Notes: generated by a model not told the origin, from the letters alone. DNA of 64,000 bases from Lagopus muta (GCF_023343835.1 NC_064472.1:9849469-9913468); one strand, 5' to 3'; counted from the first letter of the stretch, positions 31,997 through 45,790 are shown. Numbers and translations are program-made.

Positions 31997-34943
31997 GAAG
32001 TTGAGTGGTGCTTCTAAAGCAAGACAAGGCCAGACTGTACAGATTCCTAGACCGCATCTTCTGTTGGTACCACTTTCTTGCATCTCTCCAAGTGTAGTCA
32101 GAAAGCACAGGGGACAGCTACAGTTGGGATTCCTCAGCCAAATTCAGTGCTTGTAGTAGGTTGGAGATACTGTAGGGCTCTCTCTTGCACCATGGGAGGA
32201 TTGCAGTTGCTGCAGATGTACTAAGCCTTACTGCAGCCATGATCTGAATGCTCTCAGCTGCCTTATTTGAGCCTGGGTGGCTGTGAGTAGTTTTAAAGCT
32301 GTTTGGAATCAGCTGGTGTTAGCCATCCCATGACTGAGGCTAGCTGGGCTGCAGAAGCAGCTTGCTTGAAGATATGACTTCTATATTGTCTTGCTTCATA
32401 GTGAACCAGTCTGTCAACGTGCAGGAATAAATCACGAAGGCTCATCATGTTGAGAGAAGCAACCCCTGTTTGGAGCCCATATTGATGAATAGGGCTTTGG
32501 AGACTTAAGTTCTGGACAGATTTTGTCCCAGACAGATCTGATGACTGGCACTTGGCATCATATTTTACTGTTGTTACGTTGGGAAGTTTTCCCTTTGTTT
32601 TTGTGCAAGAGTACCCATAGTCCAGGTGAGCTCATCCTGAACTCAGTTGTGAGGTGAGGGAAAATTTCTGCTCAGTGGAGAGAAAAAGCACAGAGCACTT
32701 TCACCTTCTTCAATGCAGCCTGAAGAAAGGGTACCAGCAGATGCTAGAAGTGTCTACAGCACAGACGTCATCTGCTACCAAACTCTGTGAACTCCCTGTT
32801 CCTTGTCAGTGCTCTCCAGGTCACTTATGTGAGCTGTATGCCTGTCTGGCACCAGGCATACTGAAAATAGGCCGTGCCTGCTGTCATATGTATCCTGTGA
32901 CAGCTCCTCAGCCTCTCAATGAGATTTTTTCAGTGCTAGTTCAATGGGCAATGTCCAAACTGTGCTCAGTCTCTCTACTGCTGGGTTCAGCTGTATGGGC
33001 AAAGCCTTCAAACCCTTTGACACAGTGCTTCTTTGCTGAAGAAATTGCTATAGCCCTCCCTCACTTGGTGTAAATCCAAGTGTGATCCAGTTGATATCCT
33101 GAGATGGGAGGGAAAGAATGATAGCAGGAGGTGCCGAAGATGGAGGACTGAAGGAAGATGACAAACCCTCCTGACTGCAGAATCTGTGTGCATGTGGAGT
33201 GGGCACTGAGAGCACTGAGAGAGTGGTCCTACATAAGGATGGAGCAATGCTTTCCTTCCCAACCATGATGGGCTGCTGAAACTCTGTACACCAGAGAAGA
33301 TATGGGACTGGTGTGTTACGTAGGTAGAAAATTGCTTAGATCCAAGTTGCCTGGCATTGAAGGAGCTGCTGTGGAGCATGGAGGTGGGGTCCACTCGCTA
33401 AGGGCTGCCTTGCTCCACGGCAGGCAGCTGCCCAGCCACCCAGCTGCAGAAGCGCAGTCCCATCGCAGTGCCTTCTTTCTGAGCTTGCTCTAAATGGCTC
33501 TCTGTAACATGAGCTGCATTTCTGCCATAGTCCCCTCCAGAGTGCATCTGTATTTACACTGGGGCTTTCATTAGCAATCTGGCCCTTGCAGTGCCAGCAG
33601 CCCACAGCCCTTGCTCGTCTCTCCTGCCCTCGCACTTGGTGAGCAGCCTGGCACTGCTGTCCCCAAGGAACCCCCAAGCCAGCTCCCATCTGGAAGAAGC
33701 ACCGTGTCATTTTGCCCTGATATCCTACAGCAACAGGAAAGCTGCCTGCAGAGACCCTCACAGCCAGGCTCGCTGATTTCCTGCTTTGCTTCAGGTTATC
33801 ACCAGCTCTGCGTGCTGCATTCCTCCTGCTGCTCTGATGCAGTTGCTGCTTTGCCTGACTCCCAGCTGCTATGCTCTGAGCCCACAATCTGGAGAGATTG
33901 TATCTGTCAAGGTAGGAGCTCATCCCGTCTGTTTGTTGTGCTAAAAGTGGTGTGACCAGTCCTGCCCCATCTGTAGGGTGTGCTTCAATTCATAGCACCT
34001 GTCTGGTTTCATTCTCTGTTTGGTGTCTGTGATGAACACGTAGTACGCTGCTACGTGGAAAGGAAATGGATGTATCAATTTTATTTTACCCGATATACTA
34101 GGAAATCAGCTCTGGCTCCCTTCTCCTCCAGCCTGGTGCTCTGATACTCCAGAGCTCATTTCTCTGCTCCTGTACAGCGTCCTGTGCATTTTCTACAGGT
34201 CATGTGGTGTCACTGCTTTCTCCAAGTGACAGCAGGGTCACTTTGAAAGTAAGGGCAATCAGGATGTGTTGTGGTAGAAAGGGAGAGGAGAAGGAACGCA
34301 CAGAAAGCAAAAATCAACAAAGTTCAGTGGGCACAGAAGTGGTGTGTGAGAAGGCATCCTTACCCTAGAAAATAGATGCAGGGAAGATATTCTGAATAGT
34401 CTCCAAAGGCTGTCTTTTATCGTTTTCTTCCCTCAGCCCCTCAGGACAAGCTGTTTTGCTGTGGTAGGACTTCAGTCTGTTATTGTCCATGTGGTGGAGG
34501 ACAGTCGGCTTGTTGGTCTGGTCCCCTCCCCAGCCATCCTTGCTGGCATTTAGTGTCCACCACTGTACTCCTTCATTGGAGCTCACCAAAGAACTGTTTC
34601 CCTGCAGGAGCCCAGGACAGAAAAAAATGAGAGGGCAGTGTTTTCTTCTGTGCCTGCTGTATCTGAGTACAGCTGTTCCTTTTTTTATCTTCAAGGCAGC
34701 TGATGTGTGGCTGTCTGTATGTGCACAAGCCATCCATCTTCCCCACAGTACCTGGGCTTCCATACCATCTTGGGGAGAGTCTCCTAGATAGGACAGAGTT
34801 CTCAGGCCTCTGCAAGCAGTGCTTTCCTTCTGAGAACTAACGCGAACAACAAACCCTGTTTTATGGCCCTAGCATCTGCAGTTCCTGAGCACTGAAGAAG
34901 GAAGAGGGTCCTCCTCAGCACACCCCACCCTGCTGCCAGTGGT

Positions 34944-34952
34944 GTATAAATA
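34944..34952 (+). promoter_or_regulatory. TATA-like motif with upstream CACCC box
   Basis: TATAAATAG at 34944-34952 follows CACCCCACCC at 34921-34930. The arrangement resembles a core promoter, but no donor-bearing first exon could be assigned with confidence. It may be chance. Confidence 0.2.
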
Positions 34953-37633
34953 GTGCCCACAGCATACTATTTTGGGGACAAGCTCTTCCCAGGACTCATC
35001 CAAAGAGTTATGTGAACAAATGTTAAAAATAACGCTGAGCCCTGCCCAAATGCTGGCGTCGGTTCAGGCAGAGTGCTGGGGGGTCCTGACTGGGGGCTTC
35101 AGGATGGGGTCCAGAGGGCCTTCCAGTGCTCTCTGTCTGGTTAGCCACGGAAAACCCTGACCATAAGCAGATGTGCTGGTCACCAAGAAGATGTGGGACT
35201 TTCACTTCTAATTAGGCTATTTGCTCCTGAGCTTTCTCTGCACATTCTGACCATTATCTCTGGCCTGACAGGAGGTATGCAAGATGCCAGGAGGGCTTCA
35301 CCTGCTACCAGCTCCCTGCCACTGGACAGATCTGATGCCCTCCAAAAAGCCTTCTGCTGTAGCAAGGGCATGTGTGGAGATGCTGGCCCTGGAGTTAGAT
35401 TTATCCTGAGTTGGTTATGGAAAATGTGCATATTTAATAGCATCTATGATGGATTAATGCCTACTGCTCCAGACATCCTTGCTATCCATGTAATCACAAA
35501 TGTATCTTTTAATGATGTGGTTGGTGGCTATATCTAAAAAACCCACTGTGGACTGCTGGGATACTGGAACTGCAGACTGCGATACATGCTCCTTGGGCAG
35601 CCAGCATAGTCTGCACCTTCCTGCTGAGGAGCTGGAAGCTGTAGTTTGTTGTCTTCAGGCCTGTTGCTGGTCAGATCCTATACTAGGTGTGTAATTCTCC
35701 TGCTCTCACACTGCTGTAGCATTGGCCTCTGCTGTTTTCAGGCAGTGGGCCAGAGTGGCAGACCCCACTGTGCCACTGTATATGGATCCCAGAGCTCGCT
35801 TAGGAATGCTTCTTTAAGCGTCTTGTGCTCAGTGAAGCACCATCAGAAGACAGAGATGCTGCATCATGTCTATTCTTCTGCTCTAATATGAGAGGTAGGA
35901 GAAGTTACCCTCTGTGGACTGCAGCCATCATTGCTGTTATGTGGCTTAATGCATGGAGCTCTGCATACAGAAAGAGGAAAAGAGCTGAGCTGTCTCCTGA
36001 CTGCAAGCTTAGGACAGCACTTTGGCTTATCTGTTGATTTGATGAGTTGAAGGCAGCTGTGTCATGGAGAGGAGTGACCGTGGTTCTGCTTCAGACGCTG
36101 GGGTTCAGAACTAAAGCATCAATCCCTCTTGAAAGCTCCTTGGCCTCCAATCCTGCATGTCCGAATGCATCTGTGCTAGTTTTGTCTTTGTAGGGGAATG
36201 GTCAGACACTTCTGTATTCTCCAAGTACTTTCCTTTCTGAGGGGCTTGGTTTATATTAAACTAATATGGAAAATTGCTGTGAAAGCAGTGGGTGTGCAAA
36301 AACTGCTGAAAAGATCATTGATCCTGGGCCCTCCATGCTTCACCTCCTCTAATATGGAAATGCTACCGTGGCAGATGTTCCCAGGAATGTTATAACATGG
36401 TGGCTGGGAGTTTTCTGTTGTACTCATAACTGGTGAGAGTGCAGCAGATGCTCATGTTCTGGTTTTGACTGCATTATCTACCTTCTGCAGCTCTCACTTG
36501 CCATCTTCCTTTTCTGGCCTTTTAGTTGGGCTTCTCTTTCCTTTACTGTGTGTTGAAAGCCTCCTGCTGAAATCATGCACAGGTTGGACTATTTTCTTAA
36601 GTGAAGTTTCTATTTACTGAAACTACAGGCTTCAGAACTGTCTGGATACATCACAGAGATTAAAAGCATATTTCTATTTATTAGATTCTATTTATTATAG
36701 GTATTGTGAGGGAAAATAACCTTTCTGAGCAGCCAGTCCTTCATCAGGGACTTCTTGCTCCTCTGCCATGTCCGGCCAACATATGAAATCTCTGAATCAT
36801 CATCGTTGATGTTTATTATTAGGCCTGGGTCAAGTCTCTGTGATGAAGCTCCTGAGGGCCCTTTCAGGTCTCTTTCCACTCTGGTATGCTCTTGGTCTCA
36901 TAGCTGGAATGCATCTGGGATGCATGGAGACACATGACCTTGTTTGCCATCTTTAAGCACCTCTTTGCTATCTGTGCAGAGCTTCAGTCCTTGGCTTCCA
37001 ACAGTTTCTGAAATGCTGAGATTTATCCACAGAGAACATCACAGAGTGTTGTGCCCTGCTGTTTAGTCTGTCTCATGTTAGGGTTGAGACCCATTTCAGT
37101 CAGCCCAAAGCAGCCTAATCTTGATGTGTTTCTCAGGAGTCTCCTGTGACCAGGTCACAGGCAGTGTGTGTGCCTAGGCCTTGCCTCCACCAACTTTCAT
37201 TTTCTATTTTAAAGAACATATCAGGATTTCCTCCCAAATACAAGTTCTGTTTTACCACTCCAGCATTTCCTTTGCTGTGGGTCTCTTTCCATTCTGAGTG
37301 GATTTTTTGTGCAGTGTGTGGAAAGTTTCTTCCCAGTTTTGGCTCTACGTGGGTAAAATGTCTCTGTGGAGGACATAGACCTTGCACAGTTGGCCAAATG
37401 CTGCAGATTGCACTCTTCCTCCTGATTTAGCATATAGCTGTAAGCACACAAAACCACAGGGTTGTTTAGTGTTGGGCTGACCTGACATGGAGACCTGTGG
37501 TACAGCTTGTTGACTGTCCAGTGCAGCCTGCTCTCTTAGATGGGAAGAGGTCATGATCACCAAAGAGAAAGTGAGGAGAGTTATCAGCTCTGGTCATGGG
37601 TCATCTTCAACAGGACAACAAGTTCATGTGAAA

Positions 37634-37658
37634 AGCTAATCCAGCCAGTGGATTAGCT
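37634..37658. repeat. Perfect 9-bp inverted repeat carrying two TAATCC motifs
   Basis: AGCTAATCC at 37634-37642 and GGATTAGCT at 37650-37658 are exact reverse complements, separated by seven bases. TAATCC is the core site of OTX/CRX/PITX-type homeodomains. Confidence 0.8.
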
Positions 37659-40600
37659 ACTGGATCTGCTGGCATGGGATGCTTTTGTATGGTCCATCTT
37701 CACTTGTGGAGTTGCTGCATCTTTCCAGAAGTATATTTCTGCTTCTCCAGGGATTTCTGCCTGAGTAAACTGATCGAGGCTTTTAATCCCGCATTAGAGG
37801 CTTCCTGCTTCTCTGAGTCAAACAGAAATCATACAAGAATAAGTCCTCCATTGGATGCAAGTCCATCTCCCTAACATCGCATAGTTGACTCAGGCAATGC
37901 CATTCCTCATGTTTCTTTGTTTCATCTCTCGAGAAGCTCCCAGTGATTGGAATATTATTGCTGCATCCCATATCCTTTCAGCCCAATCTTTTCTCTTCTT
38001 CCGTGTATCCTGATGTCATGGCACACTGGATTGGCCAAGATCCTAAGATGGACATTTCTTTGTCAGAGAACCCAGGAAAATGAATTATTTCCAATTTGTC
38101 ACACTAAGTGCCTGCAAAAACTAACAGGAATGCATGCCTCTAAATAAATAAAGCAAAATGCTTCTGAGACATACAGCCCTATGTGTTGTAACAAGAAAAT
38201 CTTGCTTATCTTCTGACTGCTGTGGTGTTCTGGGTTGGGTTTTTTTGTTTGTTTGCTTGTTTTTTGTAAAATAATAAATGTTTTATCTGTCATACCTGCT
38301 GTTTGACCTAAACTTGCCTAAGGGGCAGCCCCTATTCTTGTTGCTCTGGGATGTGGAGTATGGCTTATTAGCTTCTTGGCAGCAGCCTTTTATGCATTTC
38401 AGAACTGCCTTCTTGTACCCCGTAGTTTTCTACAGACGGTTTAACTGCTTGCTTTGCGTTTTACTTCTCTTATTCATTTTCCTGCTGTCTTTGCACCTTC
38501 TGCAGTTTGTCCATATCTTTGCCAGACTGATACAGAGCTGGGGCACATACCAGTGTAGGGTAGAGAGGAAGGATTACTCCATGCCTTGCATATCTCATGT
38601 ATTCATACAGCCCTACATACTGTTTGTCTACTTCAAAGCAAAATGCCACTATTACTCAAGTTCAGCCTGTGATCTATGGTAACCACAAATCCCTTCTTAA
38701 TGAGCAGGTCATGAATGATGATTATGGGTGAGGATGTGCAGGCTGTGCTGCGTGAGGTGTCATGGTAATGGTTATAATTCATGTTAATTTGCTGTTTATG
38801 TGTTGACCTTACCCTTCAGCTAACAGTACTGGTACCAGAGATGGCACAGATGAAAAGACATACAGTCAGATCCAGTGGGTATGATGCACAGGAGGTAGAT
38901 GGAGGTCTGCAGGATTTAGCTGCAGGCCTGAAATACGTGGACTTTTTAGCATATGTTTTCAGTAGCGCTCCGTTTGCAGTTCTGTTCCCTCTCCCCTTTA
39001 CGACATTTCAAAGTATTGGTGAATGGCCTTTGAATGGAACTTCCATGGTCTCTTTTAATCGGAAGGTGGTTTGCAAAAGCCATCAGTTATGCAGGGATTG
39101 CTTTGCTTGCCGCTCAAACATAGCAATCTGGGGCAGGTAATACTGCAGAACAGCACTGCACCTTCAGTTTGGGTGGGAAATGTACAAACTTAGGAAAAAA
39201 AGCAGCATAACCAACCATAATTAGTATCATGCGTCTGTAATAAATCAGCTAAACTGTGTGCTCCCCGGGTTCTGTGGTAAGGGTGGGAAGGTTTGAGAAC
39301 AGGGAGATCTGCCGGCAAGCTTTGTGTCGAGCTGGCAGCTCTGACCGTGTCTTTTGCTGTAGCTCTGAGCAGCAATAGCAGAGAAGTGCCCAGGCATGCG
39401 CAGAGGGAGGTGAGTGTGGGTTTTCTGTGTGAAGCTGAGTGCATTCTTTGTGCTTGCTGTTGCCTTGGAAAACTGGAATATTTATGACTCAGTACTAAAA
39501 GAGGCTTTTTCCATTCTTGGATGTGGCCTCTTCCTGCATCCAACAGGGTTGTTTTTCTCCTTTCCTGCTTGCCATGCTACGTCCCACCCATTTATAGTCT
39601 CTGAGCTGACTTGTTTGCAGTACAGTCACCCTCGCTTGGAGTCATCCCCTGTGGAGGGAAAAGAATGTCACTTCAGTTTACATCACAGGAACCAGAAGCA
39701 GTCACCTTTCTCCAGCAATGCCCGCCGTGTACACAGCTGACTCTGGTTGTGCTTAGTATGTAGACAGTGAACCATCTTAGGACTGCCCAGATTCAGCTCA
39801 GCCTTGTGACTCCTCAGCTGCACAATTGGAAATAATGCCATTTTAACTTGATGTCAGAATGCAGACCAGTGTATGCAGCAGAAGTGAGGCTACCAAATTC
39901 ACCAGCTTCAACATGTGATGTAGTATGGCAGCTTAAGACTTTTAAGATCTTCCTCATGGCAATGGGAAAGTACTAGGTTACATTGAAAATGTACTAGTTA
40001 AAATTCATAAGGTACATTCTACTGTAGAGGCAATTGTTCTTGTTTTTGAAAATTGATTCTAACAAAAGTCAATCCATTAACACCTTTGTATCTGTGGCTC
40101 CCATGGGCTGCTCAGAACAAGCAATTGATTGCTGGATATGAAGGTATGTATGTTTTTGTAATAATACTCTTTCCAGTTCCTTTTGTCAATGCTTTCATTG
40201 GTCGGAGTTCATATTCAGTGTATCATGAATATCTGAGTGAGTGCTTGAAGAAAGAGGGTTGCTGTTACAGCTCCTGCTTCAGACACTTTGAAATCTCCAT
40301 GCTGCATCAGTTACATCCAGGCTTTGCTTTAATCCAAGGTTTACAGTACAGCTTTATGAGCTTTGTTTATCAGATTGAAGCTGAGACTTCAGACAACAAT
40401 TCAGGAGCTGCTCTACTGTTTCTGTCCTGATTTCCCTCCGTCTAAAAGTGTTCACTTATTTCTTTGTGCTCCTGAGTGGGGATTGCTGTGTATCAGGGCT
40501 GAAAAATGGACACTGGCCTTGAATCAATTCTTCCTCCTACAGCTTTCAGAGAGATCTGTACTGCCCTCTTGTTCCTTTGTGTAAGATGTTGATAGCAGCC

Positions 40601-40966
40601 ATTTCCTGGAAGAACAGTATGAACATCCTGGATTTTTGGCCTGGAAGGGACTGGAGACGGACAAACTGACTGTGGGCTGGGTTTGGATTTCCGTGGCCAT
40701 CTCAGGGTTGTTATGTGGAACTGCGCCCAGCCCTGTGGGAGCCATGCCAGAACTAGCCCTGTCTGGTAGCTGTGACTTTTTATGGAGCTTGCGACTGCCT
40801 CTGTGACTGGACAGTAAAGCATCAGCCACTAGCAATATGAAGGGTTTGGCCTTAACACAGAAAAGACGAAAATCGCTGTAGTAATTTGGATGAAGGATCC
40901 ACCTTAGCCCAGTACTTACTTACCGAAAGAGGTTGCAGGCTGTCAGCTAGGCAAGCAGACGGGGTA

Positions 40967-41025
40967 TCTTCTTTCTTTTTCTTTTCTTTTCTTTTTTTTT
41001 TCTTTTCTTCTTTTTTTTTTTTTTT
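40967..41025. repeat. 59-nt uninterrupted pyrimidine tract
   Basis: C/T only, mostly TTTTC units and long T runs, hence a polypurine tract on the minus strand. It resembles an expanded simple repeat. Confidence 0.9.
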
Positions 41026-44000
41026 GGTAGGGGGAAGGTGGTGGAGAGGGTAGGCTTTGATAAGTCTGTTGTATTTTGTCAGTTTGGTTACCTGAAATGC
41101 ATCTCTCAAGTGCTTGTCGTGCCTCCCACTGAATCTGTGTGGAATTTTCCATAATTCCCTTTGCTGAGAGGTAAGGAGCAGCACGCAGGCTAAAGGGAAA
41201 TTAACAAGAATGTTGAATGAGGATCTGCTAGTCTGAAGGGAAGTTGCTGGTAGGACGTAGCCTTTCATTACATGAGATAATGCTCTGGGCTCTGGAAAGT
41301 AATATTGCTGATGTTTCCTAAAGACAAAAAGCCAAGAAGGATCATCAATTCAAAGGCAGTTTAGGGTTATTCAGCAGAAAAGACTTTGAAGTCCTTAAGG
41401 AATAATACAGATGAGAACTGGATAGTTCAAATTAGATGACTGTGTGCATGAGGAAAAAAGCAAAAAGTTCAGCTTTGTCTGGGAGCTCCCTGGGGAAAGT
41501 AAGGAAGGCAAAGGAAAACCCAGGGCCTGTCAGCGATGTGGAGGATAACTGGGAGTATCAGTAAAAAAGATAAATGTTATCTATTGTGACATATTGGATA
41601 AAATATTTGTAGCAGCAACTGGGGAATCTGAGGGGTTTAAGGCATGGTGATGGCTAGCTTGGAAGATTGTCTGCGTTTCTAATCACTCTCTGAAGGATGT
41701 ATTCAAAATGGGTCATATCCAGAGAAACCCTTCTCTCTCATACTGGTATGATCAAAGAGATGGAGAGCCTGCCTGGTGCTGATTAAAGAACTCAGATGAT
41801 GTAACTTTAAACACAGACTGGATAAATAGTGACGTTTGAAGACCATTTTTGGAACAGGAGTGAATAGGGATTGAGCTATTCATGGATAAAGATAAGCTGT
41901 AAATTCAGAGAAGATTCTTAAACATCAGAGGAATGAAGTCGGGAATTAATTCTGTTAGAAAATGGTTAGTAACAAGAAATGTCTATTTCTGAGAGTAAAA
42001 ACCAACAGCAACTTTCGCATTCTGAGCTATCTTGTTTGCCTGAGTTTGCTAAGCCCTAAAGAAACTAGTACTGCTGTTCTGGGCCATAGGCAGGGCTTGT
42101 TGGGGCAGGATGACCATAGGGTTTCTGATTGAAGCCTGCTGGTAGAAACATATCTGCAATCTGCATGGCCTCGCAGGCTCTTGTTCTGTCCTTGGACATG
42201 CTCCAAAGGCAGGCTTAGTGGGAATCAATAGATGATCCTCCGGGGAGAAAGTGGGGACTAAGGGCAGGCACTAGCACAACACTACCATGTGCATTCCTCA
42301 ATCTGGTTGAAGCTTCGACTTCTCATTTGAGAACTCCTATGTTTGTTCCCACCTCCCAGCAAATAGAAAAGTTGTCAAGTACAGATTGGTAATGATTAGC
42401 CAGTATTGATTCCTGTGTATTTGTGAGGGATGTCGATTGACCTTGAAAGCTGGGACTTGCAGGCATGGGGAATATTGGGTTTTTTTTCTTGTTGAGAGCA
42501 TTTATAAATTTTGCAGCACCTCCTTCTTTCCTATTAGCCTTTGTATCCTAGTCCTCTTTGCTCCCACTGAGCAGGAGCGTACTGTTGGCTTTGCTGTGAC
42601 CAGCATCCCTGAAACAGCCTGTGGTGGATGGGATTGCTTTGTCTTGGGAACTCAGATTTCTGCCTTGAGCAATCACTGAGCAAAGTAGAAAGTCTACTCC
42701 TGAGTTGTCCACCAACTGGAAAGGTGTGGTAGTATGTGTTCCTCCTGTGTCTGTGCTGTAAGCAGGGCTGTAACGATCCAGAAGATGTGTCCTAGACATG
42801 TCCTCACTGCATCACCCACAGATTGCTAGGCAGAGACACAGGTGCACTGAAGGCAATAAAGGTAGACCCAACAACCATTCTTTAGCAGGAGGCAGGCAGC
42901 TCCCTGTGCTGGATTATACCCACGTGCTGCTGTGGCCCTGTGGCTGCTGGTCTGTGGCAAGGGTGGGCAGGTTGTGCACAGTGCCTGGTGTGATGAAAAC
43001 CTTTTTCCCAACTGGCATGTGGTATCACAGCAGCAGCCCAGGTGGCCAGCTGGGCTGTGGGTCTGGGCTGTTTCCACTTCACTGATTGGAGCAGATTTGC
43101 AGCACATTGGTGGGAGGCTTGGGCTCTTTGTGTTGATTTTGCTGTATAATTGCATTGAAAGTGGGAAGTTTTCAGACAGCCTTAGCAGCCAGTGCCGACA
43201 GAGCACCTAAAGGCAGATGAAAGTAATCCTGCCAAGATAGAATAGAATTAGGAAGCTTTTTACCACCAAGCTATACAGCGTGATGCTAGTGTGTCTCCTG
43301 GCTCTCAGGCCAGGCAGAAGGGAGCCAGGTTACACTGGGGACAGGCGTGTCCTGCCCCGCCATCTCCCTCCCCTCTCCTCCTGGAGGAGCACAGCCACCA
43401 GCCTGCACTGTCCTCACTCCCAGTGCCAGCCACGCTCTTCTTCCCATACTGACTCATCTCTGTGATAAGAGAGCAGTCATCTCCTAGAAGACAATCCCCC
43501 AGAAAGAGCTTTCTTCTTCCTCGTTAGTGCCTGTACTCTCCTGCCATCTACGAAGCCGCAGGACAGCCTGTCAGTGGCTGAGAGGAGCAGCTCCAGGCAG
43601 GGAGATGCACCAAAGGGCCCTTCATCACAGCAGTGAAGGACGTGTGAGCCTGCGAAAGGCTGAGTAACGCACCAGGAGGATGATGTGCATGTCAGCATTG
43701 GGGTGCGGATGTGCTGAAAAGCGTTTTATCCAAAGGAGCCCTTTGCCTGCTGCAGAACAGCCCCACACTCCACCTGCACCGGGGTGTGGGTCTGGTTCGT
43801 GTCAGTGAAGCAGTTAACGCAGTGGTGGGGACAAGGAGACAGCAGCTTGCGCCTCCTCCCTCAGTGCTGGCAAGGCCTGCGGAGGGCTGAGAGGGCACCG
43901 ACATACTTTCCATTCTCCTCTCTGCTGTGGGAACGAGTCTCCTGGGTAACAAGCGTGCCTTGTTCTGCTTCAAGCTGGCAGCTGGGCCTGGCTATCTCCT

Positions 44001-44890
44001 CCCCCCATCTTTTGCTAGCCTGCGGTCTGTCCCTGTGCCCTGCATCATCCCTCGGCTCATCGCTGTTGCTTGAAGGGGCTCAGGTGGCGGCGTGAGGGCT
44101 GAGAGTGGGCTGGGAAGCGTGATAAGGTGGCTTGCATGGGGCAGCAGTCCCAGGCGTCGAGGAGGGTCCAGCTGAGGTGCTGCGGCCTCACGGGCTGTCC
44201 TGGGGGTGAGTAGCCCCCATAGGGCTGGAGCTGGCCCCCAGCCTTCGCACCATCCTGGTGGGGGTAGGCACTGGGCTTTCAGTCAGAGATCCAGCTTGAA
44301 TGTTACCTAAATAGCTGTTTTAAAGGGTTCTGGTGTTCTGGGATCCAAGGTCAACAGGCAGCTGCTTCCAGTCATAGTTCTAAACAGGCTTTTCTGGCAT
44401 AGCTTTTTTGTGTGCCTCTCCAGACTGAGAAGCTTTTGCAAAGTGCTGTGCTGCCTTGCTTTATTTATTTGGTTGTTCCTTTGAGTGTGTCATGGTGTAG
44501 AGCAAAAATACTCAGCCATGTGATGATTCTTTGTTTCTTTGCCCTGTGTATCCATGTGGTGTTTTTACCTCTTCTCTGATTTGCCTGGTCCCCCCAGAAG
44601 TGTCAGTTTTAGAGGTGGGTTTTGGCTTGCAGCTGTGGAGCTTGTTGCTCCACCAGTCCTTGGTTCTGAGCTCTGCTGAGCACTGCACGGTATTTCTGGC
44701 ATCAGTGATGGCAGCAGTCCTCTGGACAGGGGTAAGTGGATGCAGTGGGATGTTGTCCCTGCAGGATGGCTGTCTCAGGGAACCACTCCAGTGCTGCAAA
44801 CACCAACCTTGGGACAGCCGTGAACATAGCTGTGGACCAGGTGGTTGTGCCCAGACTGAGACAAATATAAAACAAAACACAGCAAAATTT

Positions 44891-44921
44891 AAAAAAAAAA
44901 AAAGAAAAAAAAGAAAAAAAG
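44891..44921. repeat. A-rich purine tract
   Basis: 31 nt of A with three G, on the plus strand; no retroposed body is recognisable upstream. Confidence 0.85.
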
Positions 44922-45311
44922 CACAAATTACTGCACTGAGGAAGGAGAGAGCTGAGGGTGAAAAGAAATGATGAAAAATATCCCCCTATATGTTCCTAGG
45001 ATAACGAAAAAGCCTGGCTTTTTGCAGGTGGCAATCCTTTGTTTCAGGAAGGAGGATCTGCTGTGGATTGTTTTGTACATGTGCATAGCTTCGGCCCAGG
45101 TTATGGCCGGCACCATAATCACAAGCTGTGCTTGGGTCTTTGTTTGAGATTCCTTGTGACAGGTGAACTGCAGAATCCCTGTCACTGTGTGCAGTTCGAC
45201 ACTGACTGACATGCTTGCGGCTGCGTCTCACTCTCAGGCTGGCTGTTTTGGAGGCACTGTACTTATGCTGTTGATGAATCTCTTTAGGACAAATCACTAC
45301 AGAAATGTAAA

Positions 45312-45331
45312 AGAAGCTTCAAGAAGCTTCT
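45312..45331. promoter_or_regulatory. Perfect four-unit heat-shock element
   Basis: Four contiguous 5-bp units alternate exactly as nGAAn-nTTCn-nGAAn-nTTCn: AGAAG, CTTCA, AGAAG, CTTCT. This is the HSF trimer-binding consensus with no mismatch. It arose through, or looks like, a tandem duplication of AAGAAGCTTC. No TATA box or exon is obvious close by. Confidence 0.5.
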
Positions 45332-45764
45332 TGTTTTCCTGATTATTCTGTTTCCTCCCAGCCTCCTCCTGCTGTGCATTACTTTGCAGATGAGTGTTTT
45401 TTCTCCATGGGCTCTGTCTGCCATTATCAATGGTAAGAGCACATCACTCCAGTGCCCTTTGCTTTCCTTTACAAACCAGACAAAATCAAACAGTTGCAAC
45501 ATCTGAAACCCAAGCTCATTACAGAACAAGGTGCTGCAGTGCTATCCTATGATGTAGTTATTCATCTTTATGCTTCTCTTCATGCTACCTTTCTGATTTC
45601 CCGATATCTGTTAAATTCAATCCTCCATCTTCCAGCCTGATTTGTTCTCTCCCTTCCTCGCCTTCTTTGCTCCCTCCCATCCTCTGCCTTGTCTGAGGTC
45701 CCGCAGGGACCGGTTGCAAGCCGGAGCAGCTCTTCTGTGGGCATGCTTGCTCCTTCACACCCAG

Positions 45765-45790
45765 CAACGTCACAGCAGCAGCAGCAGAAG
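45765..45790 (+). repeat. Short CAG repeat
   Basis: About five CAG units followed by imperfect copies. It lies in non-coding sequence and is too short to suggest instability. Confidence 0.75.

Noticed and set aside
33336..33923. 195-codon minus-strand ORF
   Set aside because: No domain, Arg/Ala/Gln/Ser-rich, in a locally GC-richer stretch; no splice-site or codon evidence of a gene.
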